Shown piece after piece: positions 17,362-24,277 of a DNA stretch of 58,656 bases. The number at the start of each line of letters is the position of its first letter. The first letter of the stretch is position 1. A program made the position numbers and the translations under genes. The notes beneath the pieces were generated by a model that worked only from the letters and a program-made list of their open reading frames with translations, searched no databases and was not told the DNA's origin. The stretch is from a virus, in the IMG/VR virus record IMGVR_UViG_3300043119_000255, positions 1 to 58,656 of that record. One strand, written 5' to 3'.

Positions 17362-17396
17362 TTTCGAATCACTTTCTTCTCACTGACTACTTACTC

Positions 17397-17424
17397 AATA
17401 TAGCAGATTCGTCAGTAATGTCAA
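17397..17424 (-). promoter_or_regulatory. GANTC-spacer early promoter
   Basis: TTGACA (17424-17419), 16-nt spacer with GAATC ending 3 nt before TATATT (17402-17397). Drives the 33-aa and 54-aa genes. Confidence 0.8.
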
Positions 17425-17527
17425 CCATTCATTTCGCTGTGCCTTAGTGATTGATTCAATAGAGTTATTCTTTAGTCGCTACACTCCTTTATAACATGGT
17501 CCAGCTGATTCGTCAAGAGTTTTATAC

Positions 17528-17560
17528 AAAAAAGGTCCCCGAGTCGAAACCCGAGGACCT
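17528..17560 (-). terminator. Rho-independent terminator
   Basis: On the minus strand an 11-bp stem starting AGGTCC and ending GGACCT (with G:U pairs), loop TTTCGA, followed by six T. It lies 30 nt after the stop of 17590-17766 and so ends that single-gene transcript. Confidence 0.8.
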
Positions 17561-17589
17561 AAGTGTGACCTAGCGAAAGGAAAGTAAAA

Positions 17590-17766
17590 CTAGGTCATAA
17601 TGAAACGCGGTGGCATAGCCCGTGGCATACGCCTGTTGATATAGGTAGTGGCATATTGCTCTACGGCCTGCTTGGTACCACGTCGGTCCGCTACCCAGGA
17701 ACCGTCAACGTATAGGTCCAGCAGGTAGGTGCCGGGCTTTATCTTCGTAATGGTATAGTCTCGCAT
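17590..17766 (-). CDS. Small basic protein of unknown function (58 aa)
   Basis: MRDYTITKIKPGTYLLDLYVDGSWVADRRGT..., a beta-hairpin then a basic tail ending PRFIMT. SD GGAGAACTACC before ATG 17766. It has its own promoter and its own terminator, making it a monocistronic unit, unusual in this region. Confidence 0.7.
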   Translation of the reverse strand: MRDYTITKIKPGTYLLDLYVDGSWVADRRGTKQAVEQYATTYINRRMPRAMPPRFIMT

Positions 17767-17798
17767 GGTAGTTCTCCAGTGTGATTCGTATTATCTAT

Positions 17799-17827
17799 AA
17801 TATAACACAGACGGACCATGGTGTCAA
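17799..17827 (-). promoter_or_regulatory. Sigma70-like promoter without the GANTC site
   Basis: TTGACA (17827-17822), 17-nt spacer, TATATT (17804-17799). The spacer lacks GANTC, but the leader has CGAATC about 15 nt downstream of the -10 box. Drives 17590-17766. Confidence 0.75.
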
Positions 17828-18012
17828 GATAAAAAACACCGTGGACGGTCCAAGGAAAACTTTTTTGCCAAAGCATTTATCTCAGCATATGGACGTAAGG
17901 TTTCTCTCTTTATCCGTGGTCTAGTTCATGGACACTGGATTGCGAATAATATACTAATAGTTAGAGGTTATTGCTAACCTTTATGTGGGATTTACTAGGG
18001 GTTCACCCAGGT

Positions 18013-18165
18013 TCACCAACTTATCCAAGTCAACGTGGTTAGAATAGCCCCTACCGCTGCTGCATTGAGGAGTGTTACCTTTGTTATTGCGTTCTTCTTG
18101 ATATCATTCACTACAATAGCGACATTTAATACCAATAGGATTATACCAATTGCTGTCATAATCAT
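18013..18165 (-). CDS. Two-TM small membrane protein (50 aa)
   Basis: MIMTAIGIILLVLNVAIVV-(NDIKKNAITKV)-TLLNAAAVGAILTTLTW: two TM helices joined by a short basic loop. ATG 18165 overlaps the stop of the 31-aa gene upstream by ATGA. No family recognised. The 180 nt between it and 17827 hold no gene. Confidence 0.6.
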   Translation of the reverse strand: MIMTAIGIILLVLNVAIVVNDIKKNAITKVTLLNAAAVGAILTTLTWISW

Positions 18166-18257
18166 ACTAGGATAACCAATACAACGATGATTGCTACTAC
18201 TAATGACCATTCTATTGGTCCATAGCTACTGATATTCTCTCTTATATACTGTATCAT
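18162..18257 (-). CDS. 31-residue membrane peptide
   Basis: MIQYIRENISSYGPIEWSLVVAIIVVLVILV: short amphipathic start, then one TM. Supported by the ATGA coupling with the next small membrane protein. The upstream AAAGAGA is only a modest ribosome site. Confidence 0.5.
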   Translation of the reverse strand: MIQYIRENISSYGPIEWSLVVAIIVVLVILV

Positions 18258-18323
18258 ACTGGTATCTCTTTATACAAAAATAATGAAAATTTGTTCATTT
18301 CGGAGCCTGAGTGTTTGAAAACT

Positions 18324-18491
18324 TTATCGGCGGTTGAGCCACGCGGCTGCGCAACGGTTGAGCGTCTCGGTGCTGTCGTCCAGTCTTAGTAGCCGTTTTA
18401 TCCTACGTGGGTTCATCGGTACTGGGTTGGTATAGTCTGTTGCTCGGTATACCTCTCCTAGGAGGATATTGACCATGGACTCTCTACTCAT
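18324..18491 (-). CDS. Small basic protein of unknown function (55 aa)
   Basis: MSRESMVNILLGEVYRATDY..., C-terminal half basic (PRRIKRLLRL). Start chosen at 18491, where ATGA overlaps the stop of the gene upstream. Last gene of the 18.3-20.3 kb operon. Confidence 0.6.
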   Translation of the reverse strand: MSRESMVNILLGEVYRATDYTNPVPMNPRRIKRLLRLDDSTETLNRCAAAWLNRR

Positions 18492-18649
18492 AGTATCTTC
18501 TCGGCTTCTACATACCATTGGTATCGTTCGGGATAGGTGGCTAGATAGTAGGCTTCGGCCTTTGCGAAAGTCTCGAATACACCTACCATATTGTCCATAC
18601 CAGACGAATCATCTGACCCGTAGTTTACATATAACAGATATACCATCAT
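18488..18649 (-). CDS. Small protein of unknown function (53 aa)
   Basis: MMVYLLYVNYGSDDSSGMDNMVGVFETFAKAEAYYLATYP..., a strand-helix module like the short 'value-plus-duration' proteins common in phages. Start at 18649 is set by ATGA coupling with the upstream gene. Confidence 0.6.
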   Translation of the reverse strand: MMVYLLYVNYGSDDSSGMDNMVGVFETFAKAEAYYLATYPERYQWYVEAEKIL

Positions 18650-18864
18650 TGTGCTATTCCTAATGCGTTGCGCATTTTCTTCTGAGCATCTTCCACACCT
18701 TGCTGGTATGCTGCTTCCCATATCTTCTGTGTGTAAATATGAAGGGTTGTGGCTACATGCTCGGGATTATCTAATGGATATAGGACCAGACCACCGCCTA
18801 ATACTACAGACTTATCATGTGGTGTGGGACAATACCCTGCGAAATATTTTATTGGTTTGTTCAT
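18646..18864 (-). CDS. Small protein of unknown function (72 aa)
   Basis: MNKPIKYFAGYCPTPHDKSVVLGGGLVLYPLDNPEHVATTLHIYTQKIWEAAYQQG...; C-terminal helix repeats the IWEAAYQQGVEDAQ style seen in small phage proteins. Ribosome site weak. Real by position in a tightly packed operon. Confidence 0.65.
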   Translation of the reverse strand: MNKPIKYFAGYCPTPHDKSVVLGGGLVLYPLDNPEHVATTLHIYTQKIWEAAYQQGVEDAQKKMRNALGIAQ

Positions 18865-18883
18865 AGTTCATCTCGGCCAGGGG

Positions 18884-19066
18884 TTAGTAGTTTATGACTT
18901 GCTTACAAGCATCTTCATATGACAGGTCAACATCGATTACTGTTCCATCTACTAGATTTACATATACCTTCTCTGGCCATGGGCCTGTAGTGTATGTTAC
19001 ACTGATAACATGATTAACATTGATGTAATGCTTCTGTCCAGATCTTGCTGTAAACTCAACGAACAT
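18884..19066 (-). CDS. Small FlbD-like beta-fold protein
   Basis: 60 residues: MFVEFTARSGQKHYINVNHVISVTY...VYVNLVDGTVIDV. The order 'strand, N-x-x-x-I, strand, L-x-D-G-x' resembles FlbD-type small proteins, but this is a shape match only. Overlaps the stop of the macro-like gene upstream by 11 nt. Confidence 0.6.
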   Translation of the reverse strand: MFVEFTARSGQKHYINVNHVISVTYTTGPWPEKVYVNLVDGTVIDVDLSYEDACKQVINY

Positions 19067-19445
19067 TTAGATAACCCTTCCAGTTCTCTGGGAATGAACA
19101 GTTGATTGCACCTTTGAACATGGGTGCGACATCCTCGTCTTTATTGCCTGCTAGACCACAACCTACACGGGTCACGAAGAACTCCATGTCTGGGTTCTCT
19201 AGCGTGAATAGGACAAATGTCTCCACATGGCTTCGGACTTCTTCTAGTGATAGACATTCGAAATTTGCAGTCTTGGTCGGGATTGCATATGAATTACCTA
19301 CCAGACCTTCGCCTTGGCCGAGCAATGCGCCGTACCGAAGTCTTGCTTCCAATGCAGCACCAGCACCATGCTTACCGCCTAAGTTAGAGCCGAATACGAA
19401 TATGCGGCCGTCTTTGGGTGTGGTCTTGTCAACGTGGAATATCAT
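19056..19445 (-). CDS. Macro-domain-like phage protein (A1S_2505 type)
   Basis: 129 residues: RIFVFGSNLGGKHGAGAALEARLRYGALLGQGEGL, SYAIPTK and FFVTRVGCGLAGNKDEDVAPMF. These are the signature blocks of a family widespread in phages and bacteria, with a nucleotide/ADP-ribose-binding-like fold. Start at 19445 from ATGA coupling; the frame extends a little upstream. Its substrate is not known; ADP-ribose or NAD chemistry is an inference from the fold. Confidence 0.85.
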   Translation of the reverse strand: MIFHVDKTTPKDGRIFVFGSNLGGKHGAGAALEARLRYGALLGQGEGLVGNSYAIPTKTANFECLSLEEVRSHVETFVLFTLENPDMEFFVTRVGCGLAGNKDEDVAPMFKGAINCSFPENWKGYLNVR

Positions 19446-19624
19446 TGTTTCCACCTATCCTTATATTCAAGATAGTTCAATATGCCGCTATACAAGCAAT
19501 ATAATGCTCCGCCCACCAGCACCAACAATATTACCAGCGGAAACCTTGCGATGAGAACCGTCAAGATAGCCACGGAGATTGGTATTGCTAAGGTGATTAG
19601 CCAGGCTTTAAGTTTGATATTCAT
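19442..19624 (-). CDS. Two-TM small membrane protein (60 aa)
   Basis: MNIKLKAWLITLAIPISVAILTVLIARFPLVILLVLVGGALYCLY...: two TM helices then a charged tail. Coupled by ATGA both upstream and downstream. No family recognised. Confidence 0.65.
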   Translation of the reverse strand: MNIKLKAWLITLAIPISVAILTVLIARFPLVILLVLVGGALYCLYSGILNYLEYKDRWKQ

Positions 19625-19851
19625 TTGCTTTCCTCTTTGGTGTTCCACTTGAAATGGTTGCGAGTATAGACGATGGCGAGTGCAATACTCATAGGGATTA
19701 GACCCCAGGCTTGGCTAGCGATTATCCATGTTACCCATAGGACTTGATTGACAAGCCCGACTGCCCATGCGGACTGATTGTTGTTACCAGCTAGGAGCGT
19801 CATCCAGATGGTCATGCAAGACATCAGCCACGGGAGGTATGTTACTATCAT
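19621..19851 (-). CDS. PnuC/PQ-loop-like half-transporter membrane protein
   Basis: 76 residues, three TM segments. The segment LAGNNNQSAWAVGLVNQVLWVTWI then WGLIPMSIALAIVYTRNHFKW matches the three-helix unit of PnuC/SWEET-like small proteins often carried by phages. A single repeat would have to dimerise to form a pore. Substrate unknown; a nicotinamide-type ligand is only a guess. ATGA start coupling with the hydrolase gene. Confidence 0.65.
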   Translation of the reverse strand: MIVTYLPWLMSCMTIWMTLLAGNNNQSAWAVGLVNQVLWVTWIIASQAWGLIPMSIALAIVYTRNHFKWNTKEESK

Positions 19852-20300
19852 GCGGTTTCATCCAGTCTCTGCCGAATTTCAAGGTAAAACTGATTGTATT
19901 TGGCCAACCGAGCGATATCCTTTTCAGTGATGCCCTTGAGGCGACGGATATCGGTGTTGTGGCGCAAGTCTGCCATCTTAACACGCATAGCATCAAGATT
20001 GGCAAATACCTCTAGCTTATACTCATCGTAGGACTGACCGGGCATCTTGGTCAACACTCGAACGGCACTGATAACACGACTGGTGCAACCAATCTCACGC
20101 AGGTCTTCCCATGTGGTGTTGGTGTCTTCGATAACGTCATGAAGCAATGCGATGCACTGGAGTTCTTCGTCTGTTGTCTTGAGGTAATGCATCACCTTCA
20201 ATGGGTGAAGAATGTATGGGTTACCGCCGCGGTCAAACTGACCTGCATGGGCATTCGTGGCTAGGACGAGGACTTTACCGAGTAGTTCACCTTTTTTCAT
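19848..20300 (-). CDS. HD-domain (p)ppGpp hydrolase-like protein (MESH1/SpoT type)
   Basis: 150 residues matching the hydrolase half of RelA/SpoT: H18 in NAHAGQFDRGGNPYILHP (H32), the HD pair H54-D55 in ALLHDVIEDT, and VKMADLRHN further on. No synthetase domain, so it would only break down the alarmone, removing a starvation brake on the host (inference). Start at ATG 20300; a TTG two codons earlier is possible. First gene behind a GANTC promoter. Confidence 0.85.
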   Translation of the reverse strand: MKKGELLGKVLVLATNAHAGQFDRGGNPYILHPLKVMHYLKTTDEELQCIALLHDVIEDTNTTWEDLREIGCTSRVISAVRVLTKMPGQSYDEYKLEVFANLDAMRVKMADLRHNTDIRRLKGITEKDIARLAKYNQFYLEIRQRLDETA

Positions 20301-20325
20301 AATCAATCTCTTTCTCTATATTCTT

Positions 20326-20354
20326 ATAGTAGACGATTCGAGACCAAATGTCAA
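20326..20354 (-). promoter_or_regulatory. GANTC-spacer early promoter
   Basis: TTGACA (20354-20349), 17-nt spacer, TACTAT (20331-20326); GAATC 3 nt upstream of the -10. The stop of the 40-aa gene lies in the -35 box. Drives the alarmone-hydrolase operon down to 18324. Confidence 0.8.
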
Positions 20355-20473
20355 GTGATTCTTACGCCGAACCACCATAAATCTACACGGAAGAACCAGC
20401 GCCCGTTGTGCTTACCAAAGCCTATACGGAGCATACGGTTGTCGGTGTCAAGCGATATCTGGGTCAAGGTCAT
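20351..20473 (-). CDS. Small conserved phage protein (40 aa)
   Basis: MTLTQISLDTDNRMLRIGFG...RWFFRVDLWWFGVRIT. The pattern SLDTDN...VDLWFFG-R-T is a short protein family seen in many tailed phages. ATG 20473 is coupled by ATGA to the lipoprotein gene; TGA is inside the next promoter's -35. Function unknown. Confidence 0.7.
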   Translation of the reverse strand: MTLTQISLDTDNRMLRIGFGKHNGRWFFRVDLWWFGVRIT

Positions 20474-21897
20474 CCAAACATCACATATAAGTTGTTGACG
20501 AATAAAAACTGCGTCGATTGTTGAGCATTGACTTGTGAGTATATAATGTCCAAATGCCCGTCGGAGTTCAAATCAAGCATACCCAACGCTCTATCGGCAG
20601 AATCAAACGGAAACTTATATTCCGCCACAAATAGTTTACCCTTATCATTAAGTATAATTTTGCTGTCTGTGCCGAGGCTTATCAGGTCAGCAAAGCCATC
20701 ATTGTTTACATCGTCAACATACAAATCTCTATTCCAGACAGTTCCGCTTACAACAACAGTCTGGTCCAACTGATAGCTACCAGAAGCATTCTGCTTTAGA
20801 ACATCGATTTGGTCTTGCTTATAGTAATTTGTTGATGCGACGGTGGTAGAATGGAGAATAATCTCGTTCTTGCCGTCATTGTCCAAGTCCGCAATATCTA
20901 CAGAAGTTACCGAGCGGTTTGCATCATCGTTCAGGTATAGGTTCTGTTTGACAACAAATTTACTGCCGTCCCATGATAGTAACTCACTGCCGTTACCAAA
21001 TCCGGTTAGTATAAGATCAATCTTACCGTCTTTGTTCACATCACTCAGGTGTGACCCAGTATAGTTGAGGCCCTTGGCATTGACTTGGCTACTCGGAAAT
21101 TTGCCAGGTAGACCAGATAGCAGATTAAAATTCTGAGTGAAATTGCCCTTACCATCATTGATTAGAAAATACGGGTCAATCGGATTCGGTTTACCAATAT
21201 TGCCGACAAAAATATCAATATCGCCATCACTATCAATATCAGCCACAGTGGCGGAATGAGTGAAGTCTAATACAGCAGGCAATTTACCGGCTACGAAACC
21301 ACCGCCTGCTGTGCCGAATAAAAGACTGTTTTGACCACCGGGAAATGGGGAGGCATCATAGCCATGGTCGGCAATGAAAACGTCTTGAATGCCATCCCCG
21401 TTGAAGTCTGCCACAACAGCGCCGTCTGTACCTGCACCAGGATATGATACTTTGGCTGCGGAAGGCACAGGTGTTGCGCTCAATCCATTCAGCCGATACG
21501 AAAATTCAGATAGGTATACGTCTGTATTCTTTCCGACCAATGTGGGGTCAGCATTCACCGCATGTGATGGATAAAATATAGGAAGAACTGACAATATGCC
21601 GTTTGCAAAATAGAAACCACCATTCAGACTGAAATTCAAGGTCGCTAGGTCGAAAGTCGGCGTCATTTTCTGATTGATAGAAATGCCAGCAATCTGTTGA
21701 GGTGCCGAGAATGCCGAGGTGGCATTCGGTATAGCCACTGTTGTAGGAGGAGGTGTGGTAGGAGCAGGCGCAAAGGCTGGTACCGTTATGATGGGAGGCG
21801 CTGAGGTACTACCTTCACCACCACAACCAGACAGCAATAGAGCACCCGCAATTACGCCGCCATACCCGAAGGTGCGAAAATCAGTATCAAAAATCAT
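20470..21897 (-). CDS. VCBS/FG-GAP-repeat lipoprotein
   Basis: Lipobox VIAGALLLSGC near residue 20, then a Pro/Thr-rich linker and at least six calcium-loop repeats of integrin-alpha type: DFNGDGIQDVFI, DIDSDGDIDIFV, DVNKDGKIDLIL, DLDNDGKNEIIL, DVNNDGFADLIS, DLNSDGHLDIIY. This forms a beta-propeller anchored in the outer membrane and exposed in the periplasm or at the surface. Start at ATG 21897 in TGATG overlap; the repeats bind Ca in known relatives. A large envelope protein amid tiny early genes is unusual; its role is unknown (surface exclusion or adhesion are guesses). Confidence 0.88.
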   Translation of the reverse strand: MIFDTDFRTFGYGGVIAGALLLSGCGGEGSTSAPPIITVPAFAPAPTTPPPTTVAIPNATSAFSAPQQIAGISINQKMTPTFDLATLNFSLNGGFYFANGILSVLPIFYPSHAVNADPTLVGKNTDVYLSEFSYRLNGLSATPVPSAAKVSYPGAGTDGAVVADFNGDGIQDVFIADHGYDASPFPGGQNSLLFGTAGGGFVAGKLPAVLDFTHSATVADIDSDGDIDIFVGNIGKPNPIDPYFLINDGKGNFTQNFNLLSGLPGKFPSSQVNAKGLNYTGSHLSDVNKDGKIDLILTGFGNGSELLSWDGSKFVVKQNLYLNDDANRSVTSVDIADLDNDGKNEIILHSTTVASTNYYKQDQIDVLKQNASGSYQLDQTVVVSGTVWNRDLYVDDVNNDGFADLISLGTDSKIILNDKGKLFVAEYKFPFDSADRALGMLDLNSDGHLDIIYSQVNAQQSTQFLFVNNLYVMFG

Positions 21898-22151
21898 CAC
21901 AAATCCATATCAATTCTTACACGTTCTACCTGTTCCCATTCGGTGGGATTGGATACCACCTGACCATACTGGTCATAGTGCCACATGCGGTATTGGAGTT
22001 CTGTCTTGACAAGACGGAGACCCTTGGTGTATTCTACCACTCTAATCTCCATCTTCTCAGGCAGAGGGACGTTGATAGGCGGCAGGGGAGGAATGGTCGG
22101 CTGTGTGACCGCCACTGACCGTGGATTCATCATCATAGTTGCGTTACTCAT
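21897..22151 (-). CDS. Proline-rich small protein of unknown function
   Basis: 84 residues: TQPTIPPLPPINVPLPE in the middle, then a beta segment (MEIRVVEYTKGLRLVKTELQYRMW). Overlaps neighbours on both sides. No known domain; the Pro stretch may be a linker or docking site. Confidence 0.65.
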   Translation of the reverse strand: MSNATMMMNPRSVAVTQPTIPPLPPINVPLPEKMEIRVVEYTKGLRLVKTELQYRMWHYDQYGQVVSNPTEWEQVERVRIDMDL

Positions 22152-22320
22152 CGGTCAGCCTTTCTATCTCATTGATGGCCCGTTGCAATGACTGCAACTC
22201 GGCACCCATATCCATTACACCATGGGCATCACGGTTCTGGAGGAATACCTCTGCCATGTCCCAGCACTTGGCTTCACGCCAGCGGAGGTTGTCGATGGCT
22301 TCCTGTTCTCTAGTCAGCAT
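22144..22320 (-). CDS. Small helical protein of unknown function (58 aa)
   Basis: MLTREQEAIDNLRWREAKCWDMAEVFLQNRDAHGVMDMG...: one or two long helices, possible coiled coil. Start 22320 overlaps the preceding stop by 11 nt; ATG-like starts upstream (22332) are possible. Confidence 0.6.
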   Translation of the reverse strand: MLTREQEAIDNLRWREAKCWDMAEVFLQNRDAHGVMDMGAELQSLQRAINEIERLTDE

Positions 22321-22750
22321 CCCAGTCCTCATACATCTCGGTGATACCCCACATCTCGTTCATATCTTCTGGGATATTGGACAGGTCGTCCGGGTCAACA
22401 TCATAGGATTCTTCTTCGCCGTTTATATATTGGCCGACGAAGGACGACTCAAAATAGTGTGCGTTGACGGTGAATCCTAGCTGCATGAGGTCGTCATAGA
22501 ATGCGATGGGTGGCGACCACGCGGTCTCAAAGGCTACGCAAAGCACCTCGGGCATATAGCGGTCGATTACCTCACCATTGGAGATATCCCACTTGGTACC
22601 CCAAGATTCAACGGCATCATCATATTTCCATTCAGTGAGAGGAACAAACGTCTGGAACAGATTGCTCTCCCGGACAGCTTGTTCAAACTTGTCAATCATT
22701 GCGGGGTCCGCATGTTCGACGGTAACAGTATTTGAACACCAATTTGGAAT
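22310..22750 (-). CDS. Api92-like phage protein with ATT start codon
   Basis: Reading from ATT 22750 the protein begins (M)PNWCSNTVTVEHADPAMIDKFEQAV, the standard MPNWC-N start of Api92-like (ferredoxin-like fold) proteins; WGTKWD and FETAWSPP are also typical. AAGGAG lies 7 nt before the ATT, and no ATG, GTG or TTG gives this N-terminus. The first in-frame ATG is 17 codons later and would cut the signature off. The 146-residue product matches the family's N-terminal architecture. Function unknown. Confidence 0.78.
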   Translation of the reverse strand: MPNWCSNTVTVEHADPAMIDKFEQAVRESNLFQTFVPLTEWKYDDAVESWGTKWDISNGEVIDRYMPEVLCVAFETAWSPPIAFYDDLMQLGFTVNAHYFESSFVGQYINGEEESYDVDPDDLSNIPEDMNEMWGITEMYEDWDAD

Positions 22751-22844
22751 GACACTTCTCCTTCAAAAATAATAGATTTTAGACTAACTATTTCAGTATA
22801 ACAGAATAAACGTTATGTAAATACCTGAAGGCCTTTAGCCATAA

Positions 22845-23048
22845 TCAAACTCCTTCTTTCATCCACTTGGCCATCCGGGCCCGTTCACCAATCTCTTTCC
22901 GCACTTCTGGAAAACGTGCCATCATAGCGAGAAGGGTGGACTCGTAGTATCCTGCTTTATAGGACATAAAAGACTCGGAGGGAACATTGGCGCCCTCGAT
23001 AAGAGCCGAAAGCATTTCGGCATCGGTCATTTCAGTAACATCAATCAT
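22845..23048 (-). CDS. Small helical protein of unknown function (67 aa)
   Basis: MIDVTEMTDAEMLSALIEGANVPSESFMSYKAGYYESTLLAMM...: helical, ending RARMAKWMKEGV. AGGAG seven nt before ATG 23048. Followed on the strand by an 8-codon frame that I do not consider a gene. Confidence 0.7.
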   Translation of the reverse strand: MIDVTEMTDAEMLSALIEGANVPSESFMSYKAGYYESTLLAMMARFPEVRKEIGERARMAKWMKEGV

Positions 23049-23059
23049 AACAAAACTCC

Positions 23060-23236
23060 TCAATCAAAAAAATTGCCAGCGGCCCAGTAGAAATCACAAT
23101 CGGAGGAAACCTTGGGCATCCAGGCACCTTGGGGCAGGCTTCCGAACTGCTTGTTGGCTTCTGTCATGGCGGCTAGCACCTTTGGTGCCTCGACCACAAT
23201 CTTCTTACCGTTTGCTTCGAACCGGAACTTCTTCAT
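23060..23236 (-). CDS. Small protein of unknown function (58 aa)
   Basis: MKKFRFEANGKKIVVEAPKVLAAMTEANKQFG..., a strand-turn-strand-helix start that resembles small phage DNA-metabolism accessory proteins, but no family is certain. Leader AAAGTGATTCGTTATG as in other early genes. Confidence 0.65.
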   Translation of the reverse strand: MKKFRFEANGKKIVVEAPKVLAAMTEANKQFGSLPQGAWMPKVSSDCDFYWAAGNFFD

Positions 23237-23270
23237 AACGAATCACTTTCTTCTCACTGACTACTATCTA

Positions 23271-23298
23271 ACAGTAGCAGGTTTTACCAGAATGTCAA
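23271..23298 (-). promoter_or_regulatory. Early promoter of the same family, GANTC lost
   Basis: TTGACA (23298-23293), 16-nt spacer, TACTGT (23276-23271). Where other members read GCAGATTC (plus strand) this one reads GCAGGTTTT, so the methylation site is absent. Confidence 0.65.
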
Positions 23299-23306
23299 CC
23301 CCTAAA

Positions 23307-23543
23307 TTAATAGAGGTTGCGAATATCTTCCATGTTGAAGAGGGCCTGACGAACGGCAATCTTAGCAATAGAAAACTGGTGAGCAGGAGCATCGCTGGCT
23401 TTGGGGTAATATTCCATCAGGATGTTGTTCACGCAGGCGTTGATATCGCTGCTTCCAATCTCTTCGGCGTCATCAAACATCCACAGGACATGCTCGGCTA
23501 CAACGCGGTCAAACTTCGCTACGTTTTCTAGGATATCAATCAT
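23307..23543 (-). CDS. Small helical protein of unknown function (78 aa)
   Basis: MIDILENVAKFDRVVAEHVLWMFDDAEEIGSSDINACVNN...: helical, no motif. Directly behind a GANTC promoter with leader AGTGATTCGAAATG. Confidence 0.65.
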   Translation of the reverse strand: MIDILENVAKFDRVVAEHVLWMFDDAEEIGSSDINACVNNILMEYYPKASDAPAHQFSIAKIAVRQALFNMEDIRNLY

Positions 23544-23577
23544 TTCGAATCACTCTCTTTCTTCTCACTACTATCTA

Positions 23578-23605
23578 ACAATAGCAGATTCGCAGGAGAA
23601 GTCAA
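23578..23605 (-). promoter_or_regulatory. GANTC-spacer early promoter
   Basis: TTGACT (23605-23600), 16-nt spacer, TATTGT (23583-23578); GAATC 3 nt before the -10. Drives 23307-23543. Confidence 0.75.
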
Positions 23606-23618
23606 GCGATTCGTTTGG

Positions 23619-23798
23619 TCAAATGGCGATTTCTGCTAAGATTTCTTGATACATTCCGTTCACATCGGATTCGGGTAGGAGTTCCAATGATGCTTCGATT
23701 TGACGAATGACAAACGCATCCACTTCGGTCTGGGTCATGCCTTGGTAGATATCACCCGCGATTGCGGTAATCTTCATTTCTTGTGTAATTTCGGTCAT
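23619..23798 (-). CDS. Small protein of unknown function (59 aa)
   Basis: MTEITQEMKITAIAGDIYQGMTQTEVDAFVIRQIEASLELLPESD...: helical. ATGA overlap with the upstream gene (23798). No family recognised. Confidence 0.65.
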   Translation of the reverse strand: MTEITQEMKITAIAGDIYQGMTQTEVDAFVIRQIEASLELLPESDVNGMYQEILAEIAI

Positions 23799-24277
23799 CG
23801 CTTGTTCTTTCGTTGTTGTTCAATAAAGTCTTTGTTGCCTACCCAGGTATAGGCTTTGAAGCGCATGGAGTTGTCTGCCAGGTCATGCTGTTTCGTAAAC
23901 ACGATATGTCCGTCGTCCATCATCTGTTGTGCCAACTTGGCGGCAAGTTCCCGCTTGACATGTAAATTCAGTTCTACCTCTGGCATACCAGATGCCTTTA
24001 TCCAATGCATGTCATACTTCATGGTATAATCTAGCAATTCTCCTGGACTTTGAGTATAGGTATTCGTGGCCGCGGTGATAGAACCACTAGAGAGGCTATC
24101 GACTGGAATTGCAACACTATTCCAATCAAGAGGATTCCAAGGGGAAGCACCGCCGGCGTCACTTGGAAGTGACGCACTATCCCAATCATTAGGCTTCCAA
24201 GTATTGCTTGCGGCCTTGTATACCGTTCCAATAAGAGTTTTATTTAAAATCGATGCATAATCGTCATCATCACCCAT
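23795..24277 (-). CDS. Phage protein of unknown function (160 aa)
   Basis: N-terminal half has a degenerate repeat (NTWKPNDWDSASLPSD / SPWNPLDWNSVAIPVD), low complexity. The C-terminal half (MHWIKASGMPEVELNLHVKRELAAKLAQQMMDDGHI) is a conventional fold. Located immediately after the ligase gene, so it may be a DNA-repair accessory (weak inference). Confidence 0.65.
   Translation of the reverse strand: MGDDDDYASILNKTLIGTVYKAASNTWKPNDWDSASLPSDAGGASPWNPLDWNSVAIPVDSLSSGSITAATNTYTQSPGELLDYTMKYDMHWIKASGMPEVELNLHVKRELAAKLAQQMMDDGHIVFTKQHDLADNSMRFKAYTWVGNKDFIEQQRKNKR

Noticed and set aside
22815-22843. An 8-codon frame (MAKGLQVFT) after 22845-23048
   Set aside because: Too short, no coupling to the next gene and no supporting signal.
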